Below, piece by piece: positions 44,683 to 54,384 of a DNA stretch of 64,000 bases. Numbering within the stretch: the first letter of the stretch is position 1; each line of letters begins with the position of its first letter. The position numbers were made by a program, and so were the translations under genes. The notes under the pieces are model-generated. The model was not told the DNA's origin and ran no database searches. It worked only from the letters and a program-made list of their open reading frames with translations. Origin of the DNA: Flavobacterium sp. (GTDB lineage: Bacteria > Bacteroidota > Bacteroidia > Flavobacteriales > Flavobacteriaceae); assembly GCF_017744675.1 (NCBI RefSeq), contig NZ_JAGIAV010000007.1:1-64000 (forward strand), given 5' to 3'.

Positions 44683-45714
44683 TTACATTTTGTTAGCTGC
44701 TATATCAAAAGCATAAATAATGGTTTCATCGTAGATTTGACCTGCTCCAAACAGGGTATTAGGAAAATGTTCGTGGTTTGGACTATCAGGATAATATTGG
44801 CATTCTAAACAAAGTCCGTCAAAAGATTGGTACAATTTCGAATGCTCGCCAATTACGCTGCTATCCAAATAATCTCCTGTGTAAAGCTGCACTCCCGGAT
44901 ACGAAGTATAAACTCGCATTACTCTTCCTGATTTTTCTTCCATCAATTCGCAGACAGGTTTTTCATCGACTTTACTTCTATCAAAAATATAATAGAGATT
45001 TAGCCCTTTGTTCTGCATTATAGCAGCGAGTTTATCATTCAGAAACAAATGTTCATCAGCTAATATTATTTTTCCTGTCGGAATATAATCGGCCGTACTT
45101 TCCAGGATTTTTGATCCCTGAATAGTTAATTTATGATTGTGGATTTTGTCTTTGCAGGCAGATAAATTGAAATACGAATGATTGGTAAAATTCAGCGGCG
45201 TCAATTCGCTGGCTTCCGCCAAAAACTGAATTTTCAGTTCGTTTTGATCGGTCCATTTGTAGATTACTTTTAGATCTACATCGCCTGGAAAACCACCTTC
45301 CCCACTCCTGCTTTCAAGTGAAAAAATCACAGCATCTTCTTCTATCTTAAAATCGAATACTTTAGAATTAAATCCTGCCAAACCGCTGTGATTGTTATTC
45401 TTTCCGTCGTTTTTATCCAGATAATAGGTTTTATTTCGAATAGAAAACGAAGCATTATCTATTCGGTTGGCAAAACGTCCGACAGTCGCCCCAATATAAG
45501 CCTTGTCTTCTACGTACCCTTCTAAAGTAGGAAAACCTAAAACCACATTTTCTTTCTTTCCGTTTTTATCCGGCATCATTATGGATTTTACTATGGCACC
45601 ATAATTTAAAAGCTCTACATAATTTCCTTGGCTGTTTGTAATTGTAAATTTGAAAATTTCCTGCTCTGCATGCCAGCCAAAAGACTCGTATGCAATTATA
45701 TTGGTAGAATTCAT
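44683..45714 (-). CDS. galM: Galactose mutarotase (aldose 1-epimerase)
   Basis: The 343-residue protein interconverts alpha and beta anomers of galactose or glucose. Family motifs are NYGAIVKSIMMPDKNGKKENVVLGF, YIGATVGRFANRI, NNHSGLAGFNSKVF, NFTNHSYFNLS with the catalytic His, GVQLYTGDYLD and CLECQYYPDSPNHEHFP near the C-terminal catalytic Glu. There is no clear signal peptide. It is the first gene of a two-gene unit with GH97 and is divergent from the AraC regulator. Confidence 0.93.
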   Translation of the reverse strand: MNSTNIIAYESFGWHAEQEIFKFTITNSQGNYVELLNYGAIVKSIMMPDKNGKKENVVLGFPTLEGYVEDKAYIGATVGRFANRIDNASFSIRNKTYYLDKNDGKNNNHSGLAGFNSKVFDFKIEEDAVIFSLESRSGEGGFPGDVDLKVIYKWTDQNELKIQFLAEASELTPLNFTNHSYFNLSACKDKIHNHKLTIQGSKILESTADYIPTGKIILADEHLFLNDKLAAIMQNKGLNLYYIFDRSKVDEKPVCELMEEKSGRVMRVYTSYPGVQLYTGDYLDSSVIGEHSKLYQSFDGLCLECQYYPDSPNHEHFPNTLFGAGQIYDETIIYAFDIAANKM

Positions 45715-45760
45715 ATTGGTTTAAAAAAGGCTAGAAAAGTTTTAAGTTAGATTAGAATTT

Positions 45761-45774
45761 CAAATTTACTTTTG
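45761..45774. promoter_or_regulatory. Overlapping divergent -7 boxes between galM and araC-type genes
   Basis: On the - strand TAAATTTG (45768-45761) and on the + strand TACTTTTG (45767-45774) both fit TAnnTTTG and share two bases. The -33 elements are not clear on either side. Confidence 0.3.
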
Positions 45775-45851
45775 ATAATTGTGCTTAAAATGGACATTTT
45801 TTTTGAAAGCATGGATTAAATTATGATATTTGAAAAACAAGATTCTGGAAA

Positions 45852-46760
45852 ATGAAAAACGCATCGCAGAAGGAAAAAATAAAAGTCAAAGAAGGTTTTT
45901 TAGGACAGCGCATGATTGTGATTCCTAAAAACATACTTTCTAACATCAAAAAGAATCCGCTAATTTCTGGTTTGTATTTTACCGATATTGGTGTTTTTCC
46001 TAATGCCAGCCATCATTCCATGAAACGAAAACACGGAAGCAAACAGTACATTCTGATTTATTGTTATAAAGGAGAAGGCATTATCAGCAGAGAAAACAAA
46101 ACCATTACCCTCAAAGCCAATACCTTTTATATTATTCCACCAGAAGTTGCACATGATTATTACGCTTTAAAGCAAAATCCGTGGAGTATTTATTGGATTC
46201 ATTTTACTGGATCTCAGGCATCTTATTTTTACGAAAAATTCATAACAGAATATCCAGATTCAGCACCGCAGTTATCTCTTGAAGAAAGGCGTATTGAATT
46301 ATTTGACAACATATTAGACGTTATGGAAGACGGCTACAGCTCCAGTAATCTCGAATTTGCAAATCTTTCGTTATGGCAGTTATTGAATACCTTTCTATAT
46401 GAGAAATTTTTCATTCAAAAAAACCGAAAATTTTCAGAGGATAATACTATTGAGTCGGCTATTGATTATATGAAAAAGCATCTCGAACTTTCGTTAAAAA
46501 TAAACGATGTTGCTGCTTATTTCAATTATTCCTCCTCGCATTTTTTCACCTTATTTAAGAAACAGACAGGTTATTCTCCTATACATTATTTCAATTATCT
46601 AAAAATGCAGAAAGCCTGCCAATACCTTAGTTTTACTACTATGAGCATCAAAGAAATCAGTTTTAATTTAGGTTTCAATGATCCGTTATATTTCTCCCGT
46701 TTATTCAAGAAAATAATGAGTACCTCTCCCATTCAATACCGAACAGAATACAAGCAGTAA
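45852..46760 (+). CDS. AraC-family transcriptional regulator
   Basis: The 302-residue protein has an N-terminal cupin sensor domain (about 30-165, with KQYILIYCYKGEGIISREN and NTFYIIPPEVAHDYYA) and a C-terminal double helix-turn-helix (about 200-300, with INDVAAYFNYSSSHFFTLFKKQTGYSPIHYF). It is divergent from galM/GH97 and upstream of a sugar symporter, and is likely to activate one or both units when a sugar such as galactose or arabinose is bound. No operator can be assigned with certainty. Confidence 0.92.
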   Translation: MKNASQKEKIKVKEGFLGQRMIVIPKNILSNIKKNPLISGLYFTDIGVFPNASHHSMKRKHGSKQYILIYCYKGEGIISRENKTITLKANTFYIIPPEVAHDYYALKQNPWSIYWIHFTGSQASYFYEKFITEYPDSAPQLSLEERRIELFDNILDVMEDGYSSSNLEFANLSLWQLLNTFLYEKFFIQKNRKFSEDNTIESAIDYMKKHLELSLKINDVAAYFNYSSSHFFTLFKKQTGYSPIHYFNYLKMQKACQYLSFTTMSIKEISFNLGFNDPLYFSRLFKKIMSTSPIQYRTEYKQ

Positions 46761-46888
46761 CGCAATTGTTTTCGCATTTTAAAACAGCGCATCAAAAAAT
46801 CAGATTATAATCCATCTATTCAAAAAAAATATCCATAAATCAAAGGTTGCTCTTCCGCTAATTTTACAAAAGCTATTAAAACCTTTTT

Positions 46889-48295
46889 ATGAAAAATTAC
46901 AATTATACCTTTTTACTATCAATTAGTCTGGTTGCAGCATTGGGTGGTTTACTCTTTGGTTACGACTGGGTTGTTATTGGCGGAGCAAAACCATTTTACG
47001 AAATTTACTTTGGCATTTCAGATTCTCCAGCACTTCAAGGCTGGGCAATGAGCAGTGCTCTTGTTGGCTGTGTGGCGGGTGCGGCTGTTGCAGGAAAACT
47101 GGCCGACACTTACGGAAGACGTCCTCTGTTGATCGCCGCTGCCGTATTATTCTCCTTATCGGCAATTGGAACAGGAGCTTCAGAAACGTTCAATATCTTT
47201 ATTATCTGGCGTATTATCGGAGGAATCGGAATTGGAGTCGCCTCTACTATTTCGCCTTTATACATTGCCGAAATCGCTCCTCAAGAAACCCGAGGACTTT
47301 TTGTATCTATAAACCAGCTTACCGTAGTTATTGGAATTCTTGCCGCGCAGATTACTAATATGCTAATTACAGAAGTGATTCCGACTGGTTATTCTCATGA
47401 ACAAATCCTAGCTTCCTGGAACGGACAAACTGGATGGCGATGGATGTTTTGGGCAGGATTTTTTCCTGCAGTGCTTTTCTTTTTATTAATGTTCCTAATT
47501 CCGGAAAGTCCGAGATATTTGGCTAAAAAAGACAATCAAAATTCGGCAGAAGATACTCTTGCCAAGATTGGAGGAATTGATTATGCTAAACAAGAACTTT
47601 CAAAAATTAGAGAAACTTTTACACACGAAAGCGAAAAAACCGATTTCAAAATATTATTCGACAAAAAAGCATTTTCAATTTTAATTATCGGAATTGTATT
47701 GGCTGCTTTCCAGCAATGGTGCGGCATTAATATCATTTTCAATTATGCTCAGGAAATCTTTGTTTCGGCTGGTTACAGCATCAACGATTTGTTTATGAAT
47801 ATTGTCATAACAGGAAGCATTAACTTGGTTTTCACTCTGGTTGCTATGGGAACTGTAGACAAACTAGGGCGTAAAAAACTAATGTTGTTTGGCTCGGGAG
47901 CACTTGCCGTAATCTACGCTTTACTAGGCTACTTTTATTATACCAATGTTACTGGTTTCCCATTATTGCTATTGGTGTTATTGGCGATTGCTATTTACGC
48001 AATGTCCCTGGCTCCTATTACTTGGGTTATTTTATCTGAAATTTTCCCTAACCGAATTAGAGGTGTAGCGATGTCTATTGCCACTTTTGCACTCTGGATT
48101 GCTTCTGCATTACTAGTGCAGACCTTTCCAATTTTCAACAACTATCTGGGCACATCAGGCACTTTCTGGCTGTATGGAATCATCTGTGCCTTAGGGTTTT
48201 TATTTGTATTCAGAAAACTTCCTGAAACAAAAAACAAAAGTCTTGAAGAGATTGAGGAGCTTATGGCTTCTGATCAATCAAAACATATTCAATAA
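46889..48295 (+). CDS. Sugar porter-family MFS symporter (XylE-like)
   Basis: The 468-residue inner-membrane protein has 12 hydrophobic helices and sugar-porter signatures: GGLLFGYDWVVIGGA in helix 1, DTYGRRPLL between helices 2 and 3, PESPRYL in the central loop, QQWCGINIIFNYA in helix 7 and PETKNKSLEEIE at the end. Such proteins import hexoses or pentoses with protons. It stands between the AraC regulator and the DUF5107 gene and presumably takes in the monosaccharide released by the hydrolases in this region. Confidence 0.92.
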   Translation: MKNYNYTFLLSISLVAALGGLLFGYDWVVIGGAKPFYEIYFGISDSPALQGWAMSSALVGCVAGAAVAGKLADTYGRRPLLIAAAVLFSLSAIGTGASETFNIFIIWRIIGGIGIGVASTISPLYIAEIAPQETRGLFVSINQLTVVIGILAAQITNMLITEVIPTGYSHEQILASWNGQTGWRWMFWAGFFPAVLFFLLMFLIPESPRYLAKKDNQNSAEDTLAKIGGIDYAKQELSKIRETFTHESEKTDFKILFDKKAFSILIIGIVLAAFQQWCGINIIFNYAQEIFVSAGYSINDLFMNIVITGSINLVFTLVAMGTVDKLGRKKLMLFGSGALAVIYALLGYFYYTNVTGFPLLLLVLLAIAIYAMSLAPITWVILSEIFPNRIRGVAMSIATFALWIASALLVQTFPIFNNYLGTSGTFWLYGIICALGFLFVFRKLPETKNKSLEEIEELMASDQSKHIQ

Positions 48296-48313
48296 TTTAA
48301 ATTTCATTACATC

Positions 48314-51300
48314 ATGCAAAAAGTAAATGTTTGGAAGGAAAAAATTATCCTGCCAACTTATGAGGTGGGCAAACCTGAAAAAAATCCTGTATTTATTGAG
48401 AAAAGAGTGTATCAGGGAAGTAACGGATCGGTATATCCTTATCCAGTTATTGAGAAAATAGCGGATGAAAAAACCGACAAAGAATATCAAGCCGTATATC
48501 TTGAAAATGAGTTCATTAAAATAATGATTCTGCCTGAACTTGGCGGAAGAGTTCATATGGCTTATGATAAAACCAAGAACCGCCATTTTGTTTACTACAA
48601 TCAGGTTGTAAAACCGGCTTTGGTAGGACTTACAGGTCCGTGGATTTCGGGTGGAATCGAATTTAACTGGCCTCAGCACCACAGACCTACTACTTTTGAT
48701 CCTGTAGATTTTACAATTGAAGAACATGAAGACGGAAGCGCAACAGTTTGGTGCAGTGAAGTCGAGCGTATGTTTAGAACCAAAGGAATGGCCGGTTTCA
48801 GACTATATCCTGATAAAGCGTATCTAGAAATTAAAGCACAGTTATACAACAGGACTTCGTTTCCGCAAACTTTTTTATGGTGGGCAAATCCCGCTGTGAA
48901 AGTAAATGATGATTATCAGTCTGTTTTTCCGCCTGATGTAAATGCTGTTTTTGATCACGGAAAACGCGATGTTTCTTCTTTCCCGATTGCAAAAGGAACC
49001 TATTACAAAGTCGATTATTCGCCTGGAACAGATATTTCCCGTTATAAAAACATTCCGGTTCCGACTTCCTATATGGCTATTGCTTCCAAATATAATTTTG
49101 TGGGCGGATACGAAAATGATTCCAAAGGCGGATTACTGCACGTTGCCAATCATCATGTTTCTCCTGGAAAAAAACAATGGACTTGGGGACACGGCGATTT
49201 CGGGCGCGCGTGGGATCGCAACCTTACGGATGAAGATGGTCCGTATATCGAATTAATGTGCGGTGTTTACACAGATAACCAGCCTGATTTTACTTGGATT
49301 ATGCCAGGCGAGCAAAAAGATTTTACGCAGTATTTTATGCCATATCGTGATTTGGGAGTAGTGAAAAATGCAACCAAAAATGCGATGGTCAATTTAGAAA
49401 ACATCGGTGATAAATTAGTTATCAAAGCATATACAACTGGAGTTTATCCGAAAACGACTGTTACTTTAAAAAATAATGGTGCCGTTTTATTCCAAAAGCA
49501 ATATGATGCATCGCCATACAATTCTTTTGAAGAAACAATTGATTTCAACACCTCATCAGGTTTAGAAGGCTTGTCAATCAGTGTAACAGATGCAGACAAC
49601 AAAATTTTAGTAGATTGGAATTACGAAGCTCAAAACGAAGATGAAATTCCAGAAGCGGCAAAACCTGCACTCGCGCCTCAGGATATCGAAAATAACGAAC
49701 AATTATTCCTGACAGCACAGCATTTAGAGCAATACAGACACGCGACTTATAGTCCGATTCCGTATTACAAAGAAGCGCTTAAACGTGATTCTGGCGATGT
49801 TCGCGCCAATAATGCGATGGGATTATGGCTGATGCGCCGAGCTAAATTTGCAGAAAGCGAACCGTATTTTAGAGCCGCTATTAAAACGCTGACACAGCGA
49901 AATCCAAATCCGTATGATGGCAAGGCGTATTTCAATTTAGGACTGTCGCTTAAATATCAGAATAAAAATGAAGAAGCTTACGATGCTTTTTACAAATCAA
50001 CCTGGAATGCGGCGTTGCAAAATCAGGGCTATTTTTATGTGGCGCAGCTTGATGCTTTAAAAGGTGATTTTGATTCGGCTTTAATTCATATTAAAAAAGC
50101 GATTTCTAAAAATACAGAAGATCATAAAGCCTTGCATCTGAAGGTAGCTTTCCTTAGAAAATTAAATCAAAAAGAAAAAGCGCTGCAACTTGCTAATGCT
50201 TATCTAGAAAATGATTCTTTCAATTTCGGATTGCTTTTCGAAAAGTATCTTTTAAGTAATGATAGACAAGATTTAGTGTATTTAAATGCACTTATCCGAA
50301 ACAATATTCATACGTATATCGAATATGCTTTAGATTACAATGCTGCAGGTTTGTATCAAGAAGCTTCTGCCTTATTAAATGAAGGTTTGAAAGATGAAAA
50401 CACCTACCCGATGGCTTGGTATTTTGCGGGTTCATTTTATGAAAAATTGCATGATTTCGGTCAAGCCGAAAAGTGTTTCAAAATGGCTTCTCAGGCAAAA
50501 CCTGATTATTGTTTCCCAAATCAGATTGAAGCTGCTTTGGTGCTTTCAGAAGTTATTCAGAAGCAGACTAACGATGCAAAAGCGTTGTATTATTTAGGAA
50601 ACTTCTGGTATGCGTCAAAATTTTATGAAGATGCGATTTCGTGTTGGGAAAAATCGGTTTCAATTGATGATAGCTTCCCAACTGTACACCGTAATCTTTC
50701 ATTGGCTTATTATAACAAATTAAACGACGAGCAAAAAGCATTGGCAAGTCTTGAAAAAGCCTTTTCATTGGATTTGGAAGACGCTCGAATTCTAATGGAA
50801 TTAGATCAGTTGTACAAACGTTTGAACAGAGATTTGGTTTTCAGACTGGCTTTCTTAGAAAAACATTTAGAGTTGGTTATTCAAAGAGATGATGTCTATT
50901 TGGAAAGAGTTGCTTTGTACAATCTTTTAGGAAAACACGATAAAGCACTTACGTTATTACAAAATCGAATTTTCCATCCTTGGGAAGGCGGCGAAGGAAA
51001 AGTAAGCGGCCAATATTTGATTTCTTTAACTGAAATTGCCAAACAGGAAATTACACAAGGAAATTACGATAAAGCCATAACACTTTTAGAACAAGCACAA
51101 ATTTATCCTGACAATTTAGGCGAAGGAAAACTGCCAGGCGCACAAGAAAATGATATTCATTACTGGCTTGGTGTGGCTTATGAAAAGAAAAACGATCTGG
51201 AACAGGCTCATAATTGGTGGAAAAAAGCGACACAAGGTTTAGAAGAACCAACGGCAGCTATTTTTTACAATGACCAACAGCCGGATAAAATTTTCTATCA

Positions 51301-51628
51301 AGGATTGTCTTTCCTAAAATTAAATGATTTTGCTGAAGCGAATAAACGTTTTGAAAAGCTTGTTGCTTACGCTAAGAAACACGTAAACGATCATGTGACG
51401 ATTGATTATTTTGCAGTTTCGCTTCCTGATCTTATGATTTGGGAAGATGATCTGGACAAACGAAACAAAATTCACTGTTTGTATATGCAGGGATTAGGAC
51501 TTTTAGGTCTTGATAAAAAAACAGAAGCCGAAGAAACTTTTAAGGCTGTTCTTGAGGAAGAAAAAAGCCATTCAGGCGTTACGATACATCTGTCTTTGTT
51601 AAAAAATGAAGAATCCGTTTTTGTTTAA
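48314..51628 (+). CDS. DUF5107 and TPR-repeat protein, cytoplasmic
   Basis: The 1104-residue product lacks a signal peptide. Residues about 20-330 form a beta-rich domain I assign to DUF5107; LENEFIKIMILPELGGRVHMAYD and FLWWANPAVKVND resemble parts of the galactose-mutarotase-like superfamily. From about residue 450 to the end it consists of TPR helix pairs (for example RANNAMGLWLMRRAKFAESEPYF and KALYYLGNFWYASKFYEDAISCWEKS). It follows the sugar symporter by 18 bases, so it probably acts on an imported sugar or on a protein complex connected to it. The activity is unknown. Confidence 0.85.
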   Translation: MQKVNVWKEKIILPTYEVGKPEKNPVFIEKRVYQGSNGSVYPYPVIEKIADEKTDKEYQAVYLENEFIKIMILPELGGRVHMAYDKTKNRHFVYYNQVVKPALVGLTGPWISGGIEFNWPQHHRPTTFDPVDFTIEEHEDGSATVWCSEVERMFRTKGMAGFRLYPDKAYLEIKAQLYNRTSFPQTFLWWANPAVKVNDDYQSVFPPDVNAVFDHGKRDVSSFPIAKGTYYKVDYSPGTDISRYKNIPVPTSYMAIASKYNFVGGYENDSKGGLLHVANHHVSPGKKQWTWGHGDFGRAWDRNLTDEDGPYIELMCGVYTDNQPDFTWIMPGEQKDFTQYFMPYRDLGVVKNATKNAMVNLENIGDKLVIKAYTTGVYPKTTVTLKNNGAVLFQKQYDASPYNSFEETIDFNTSSGLEGLSISVTDADNKILVDWNYEAQNEDEIPEAAKPALAPQDIENNEQLFLTAQHLEQYRHATYSPIPYYKEALKRDSGDVRANNAMGLWLMRRAKFAESEPYFRAAIKTLTQRNPNPYDGKAYFNLGLSLKYQNKNEEAYDAFYKSTWNAALQNQGYFYVAQLDALKGDFDSALIHIKKAISKNTEDHKALHLKVAFLRKLNQKEKALQLANAYLENDSFNFGLLFEKYLLSNDRQDLVYLNALIRNNIHTYIEYALDYNAAGLYQEASALLNEGLKDENTYPMAWYFAGSFYEKLHDFGQAEKCFKMASQAKPDYCFPNQIEAALVLSEVIQKQTNDAKALYYLGNFWYASKFYEDAISCWEKSVSIDDSFPTVHRNLSLAYYNKLNDEQKALASLEKAFSLDLEDARILMELDQLYKRLNRDLVFRLAFLEKHLELVIQRDDVYLERVALYNLLGKHDKALTLLQNRIFHPWEGGEGKVSGQYLISLTEIAKQEITQGNYDKAITLLEQAQIYPDNLGEGKLPGAQENDIHYWLGVAYEKKNDLEQAHNWWKKATQGLEEPTAAIFYNDQQPDKIFYQGLSFLKLNDFAEANKRFEKLVAYAKKHVNDHVTIDYFAVSLPDLMIWEDDLDKRNKIHCLYMQGLGLLGLDKKTEAEETFKAVLEEEKSHSGVTIHLSLLKNEESVFV

Positions 51629-51651
51629 GTAGTATTAGTAATTTAAGTAGT

Positions 51652-51693
51652 AGACCCGACAGCCTTAAAAGATTGTCGGGTCTTGTTTTTTTT
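51652..51693 (+). terminator. Terminator after the DUF5107 gene
   Basis: AGACCCGACA (51652-51661) and TGTCGGGTCT (51674-51683) are exact complements, followed by TG and a run of T. Confidence 0.88.
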
Positions 51694-51722
51694 AGGCAAA
51701 TAGCAACAGATTTATTTCAATT

Positions 51723-51839
51723 CCAGCTTCAGCTGGAGGTTTAAAAGAATCTATTAAGATTGGGCTTTAGCCAAAATAATAATATTTGGCTAAAGCCTAT
51801 TTCAATCTAATTTCTATAACCTCCAGCTAAATCTGGAGG
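51723..51839. repeat. Nested dispersed palindromes between convergent genes
   Basis: Exact arms GGCTTTAGCCAAA (51763-51775) and TTTGGCTAAAGCC (51785-51797) lie between two smaller hairpins, CCAGCT/AGCTGG (51723-51736) and CTCCAG/CTGGAG (51821-51838). The outer hairpins also pair with each other in part through GGAGGTT and AACCTCC. No gene lies in 51629-51899. Confidence 0.65.
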
Positions 51840-51899
51840 CAATTGATTTAGAATCTGACTTAATTTTATTGATAATAATATATTATTGAATAATAAAAA

Positions 51900-54239
51900 T
51901 TACAATTTAGAAGAAGTAATTTCTTTTAGTTCTCCATTCACTTTAATTTTTACTTTTTCAGATGATGGCGATAGTATTTCATACTGTATTACTTTACCAT
52001 TTTTCCATTTCATGTTTATGGTAAAATTACCTTCTGCTTTTAATCCTTTCACTTCGCCTTCTTTTAACCAAGCATCTGGCATTGCAGGCAATAATTCTAT
52101 AAATCCAGCGTGGCTTTGTATCAGCATTTCACCAATTCCTGCTGTGGCTCCAAAGTTTCCATCAATTTGAAAAGGCGGACCGGCAGAAAGTAAGTTTGCA
52201 TACACACCACCTCCAGGACCATAATTAATATTGGTATCATGTGTTTGTCTAAGTATTGTCTTAAATAATTTATAAGCTCTGTTTCCATCTTTTAAACGAG
52301 CCCAAAATAGCATTTTGTATGCAATTGACCAGCTTGTTCCATCATCTCCTCTTACTTCAAGCGTTTTTTTAATTGCGTCTACAAGTTCAGGTTTGTTTTC
52401 TGGAGTAATCAAAGATCCTGGATATAATCCATACAAATGAGAAATATGACGGTGCTGAGGATCTTCTTCTTTATAATCTTTTAACCATTCCATGATTCTT
52501 CCGTCAGGGCTAACAACTCCTGGTGGCGGTAATAATTTTAGCTGTTTCTCTAGTTCAGCGCTCAAATCATTATCCAATCCAAGTTTTTTTGACGCGATTA
52601 TAACATTATTAAATAATTCGCGAATAATCTGATTGTCGATTGTAGGTCCCATACAAACATGAGACGCATCTCCATTTGGAAGCAAAAATGAATTTTCTGG
52701 AGATACAGATGGTGAAGTTACCAACCACCCTGTTTCTGGATCTTTTACCAGCATGCTTTTATAAAATTGTGCTGCTCCTTTTAAAACTGGATAAATTTCT
52801 GCCAAATAAGCTTGGTCGTTTGTGTAGAGATAATGACTCCATAAATTATTACACAACCATCCTGATCCTGATTTTGTGATTCCCCAAGAAGCACTTTCTC
52901 CTGGTTCTGTAAAGCCCCATACATTGGTAATTACGTGTGCTACCCAACCATCAGCATTGTAATAGGCTTTGGCTGTTTTTTCTCCATTCGGCACAATCGC
53001 TTTAGTCAAATCTTTTAAAGGAAGAATTAATTCTGATAAATTGGCTGTTTCTAATGCCCAATGATTCATCTGAACATTTACATCCAAATGATAATCTGAG
53101 TTCCAAGGCGTTTGTACGTCTTTCGCCCATAATCCCTGTAAGTTTGGCGGCAGCAATCCTAATCTGGTGCTGCTTATGCTCAAATAACGCCCGTATTGGT
53201 AAAATAAAACCGGAAGCGCTGTATCTGAATCTGACTGCTTAATAAAAGCATCTAAACGCTCGTTTGTAGGCAATGTTTTTTGCGCTGGTTTTCCTAAATT
53301 CAAAGTCACACGATTGAACAACTTTTGGTAATTCTCAATATGCTTTTTCTTCTGATCCTGATATTTCTTCTGCATTGCTGCTTCTAAAATTTTATCTACC
53401 GAAGATTCGAAGTTTTTATCTTTATAATCTGTTCCCGCAGAAATTAATAAAACTACTTCTGTTGCATTTTTTATTTCAATTGCACTATTAGCATAGACTG
53501 CATTTCCATCTGTTGTTTGGGCTTTTACCTTTACTTCATACTTCATTCCTTTTCCATCAGTTCCGTTATTCAACTGACCGGTCATTACTAGCGAATTATC
53601 AGTGCCATTCTCTGTTTTAAAACGCTCTGGTCTTCTCAGCTGAACAGTAAAATTCAGCTTCCCTTTTTTACTTGAGGTCAGTCTTATAAAAGAAGCATCA
53701 TCACCAAATCCTGTAAAATATTCACGTTTGTAGGTTACACCGTCGATCGTAAATTGAGTTGCTGCTACCGCAGTCTGGAGGTCTAAATTTCTAGTATAAT
53801 TTTGAGCTTTTGATTTGGTTTTGTAATCAAAATTCAATGTCATATCTCCCAAAACCTGATAGGCACCAAATGGCACATCGGCTCCATTTCCGCTTCCAGA
53901 ACCTGCTCCTTTACAGATAAAATTCTCATCAATTAATTTTTGAGCTTCTTTATTTTTATTCGCTAATAACAATTCTCTAATTTGAGGCAAAAAACTGTAG
54001 GCTTTATAATTATTGGCATCTTGCGGAGATCCGCTCCATAAAGTAATTTCGTTTAGAACTAATTTCTCGGTTGCAATTCCGCCATCAGGCATAAGACCTA
54101 ATCTGCCATTTCCTAAAGGCAGTGTTTCTTCCCATTGAGCTGCTGGTTTGGTATACCATAACTCTAACGGATTACTTTGCGAATAGCCTAATAATGGCAA
54201 TAGTATAAAAAGTAGTGCTTTAATTTGTTTGATATTCAT
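51900..54239 (-). CDS. GH95-family glycoside hydrolase (alpha-L-fucosidase/alpha-L-galactosidase type)
   Basis: The 779-residue exported protein (signal peptide ending LLGYSQS) has the GH95 layout: N-terminal beta domain with PLGNGRLGLMPDGG and NEITLWSGSPQDANN, a helical linker, an (alpha/alpha)6 barrel and a C-terminal beta domain. The general acid is predicted in SPSVSPEN (E515) and the general base in QIDGNFGATAGIGEML (D693). Where characterised enzymes have an N-x-N pair that positions water, this protein has D386-V-N388, which may alter specificity or activity. It is the last gene of the susC-susD-GH2-GH95 unit. Confidence 0.9.
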   Translation of the reverse strand: MNIKQIKALLFILLPLLGYSQSNPLELWYTKPAAQWEETLPLGNGRLGLMPDGGIATEKLVLNEITLWSGSPQDANNYKAYSFLPQIRELLLANKNKEAQKLIDENFICKGAGSGSGNGADVPFGAYQVLGDMTLNFDYKTKSKAQNYTRNLDLQTAVAATQFTIDGVTYKREYFTGFGDDASFIRLTSSKKGKLNFTVQLRRPERFKTENGTDNSLVMTGQLNNGTDGKGMKYEVKVKAQTTDGNAVYANSAIEIKNATEVVLLISAGTDYKDKNFESSVDKILEAAMQKKYQDQKKKHIENYQKLFNRVTLNLGKPAQKTLPTNERLDAFIKQSDSDTALPVLFYQYGRYLSISSTRLGLLPPNLQGLWAKDVQTPWNSDYHLDVNVQMNHWALETANLSELILPLKDLTKAIVPNGEKTAKAYYNADGWVAHVITNVWGFTEPGESASWGITKSGSGWLCNNLWSHYLYTNDQAYLAEIYPVLKGAAQFYKSMLVKDPETGWLVTSPSVSPENSFLLPNGDASHVCMGPTIDNQIIRELFNNVIIASKKLGLDNDLSAELEKQLKLLPPPGVVSPDGRIMEWLKDYKEEDPQHRHISHLYGLYPGSLITPENKPELVDAIKKTLEVRGDDGTSWSIAYKMLFWARLKDGNRAYKLFKTILRQTHDTNINYGPGGGVYANLLSAGPPFQIDGNFGATAGIGEMLIQSHAGFIELLPAMPDAWLKEGEVKGLKAEGNFTINMKWKNGKVIQYEILSPSSEKVKIKVNGELKEITSSKL

Positions 54240-54262
54240 AATTGTTTGTTGTTTTTAGCCAC

Positions 54263-54368
54263 TCCCGATAGCTATCGGGATAAAAGGATTACAATGATTT
54301 TTTATCTGTGGCAAATTATATTTATTCTTTAAAGTAAACCTAACAGGTTTTTAAAACCTATTAGGTTT
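54263..54368. repeat. Two palindromes between GH2 and GH95 genes
   Basis: TCCCGATAGCTATCGGGA at 54263-54280 is an exact 18-base palindrome, and 16-base arms at 54336-54351 and 54353-54368 pair with one mismatch around a single base. The second belongs to the AAACCTAACAGGTTTT type seen widely in flavobacteria. Both would form hairpins in the transcript between the GH2 and GH95 genes. Confidence 0.7.
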
Positions 54369-54384
54369 GTTTCGAAAAAATCGA

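Noticed and set aside
48278..48727. 149-residue reading frame on the - strand
   Set aside because: It lies entirely opposite the strongly supported DUF5107 gene, has basic, family-free composition and no plausible context.
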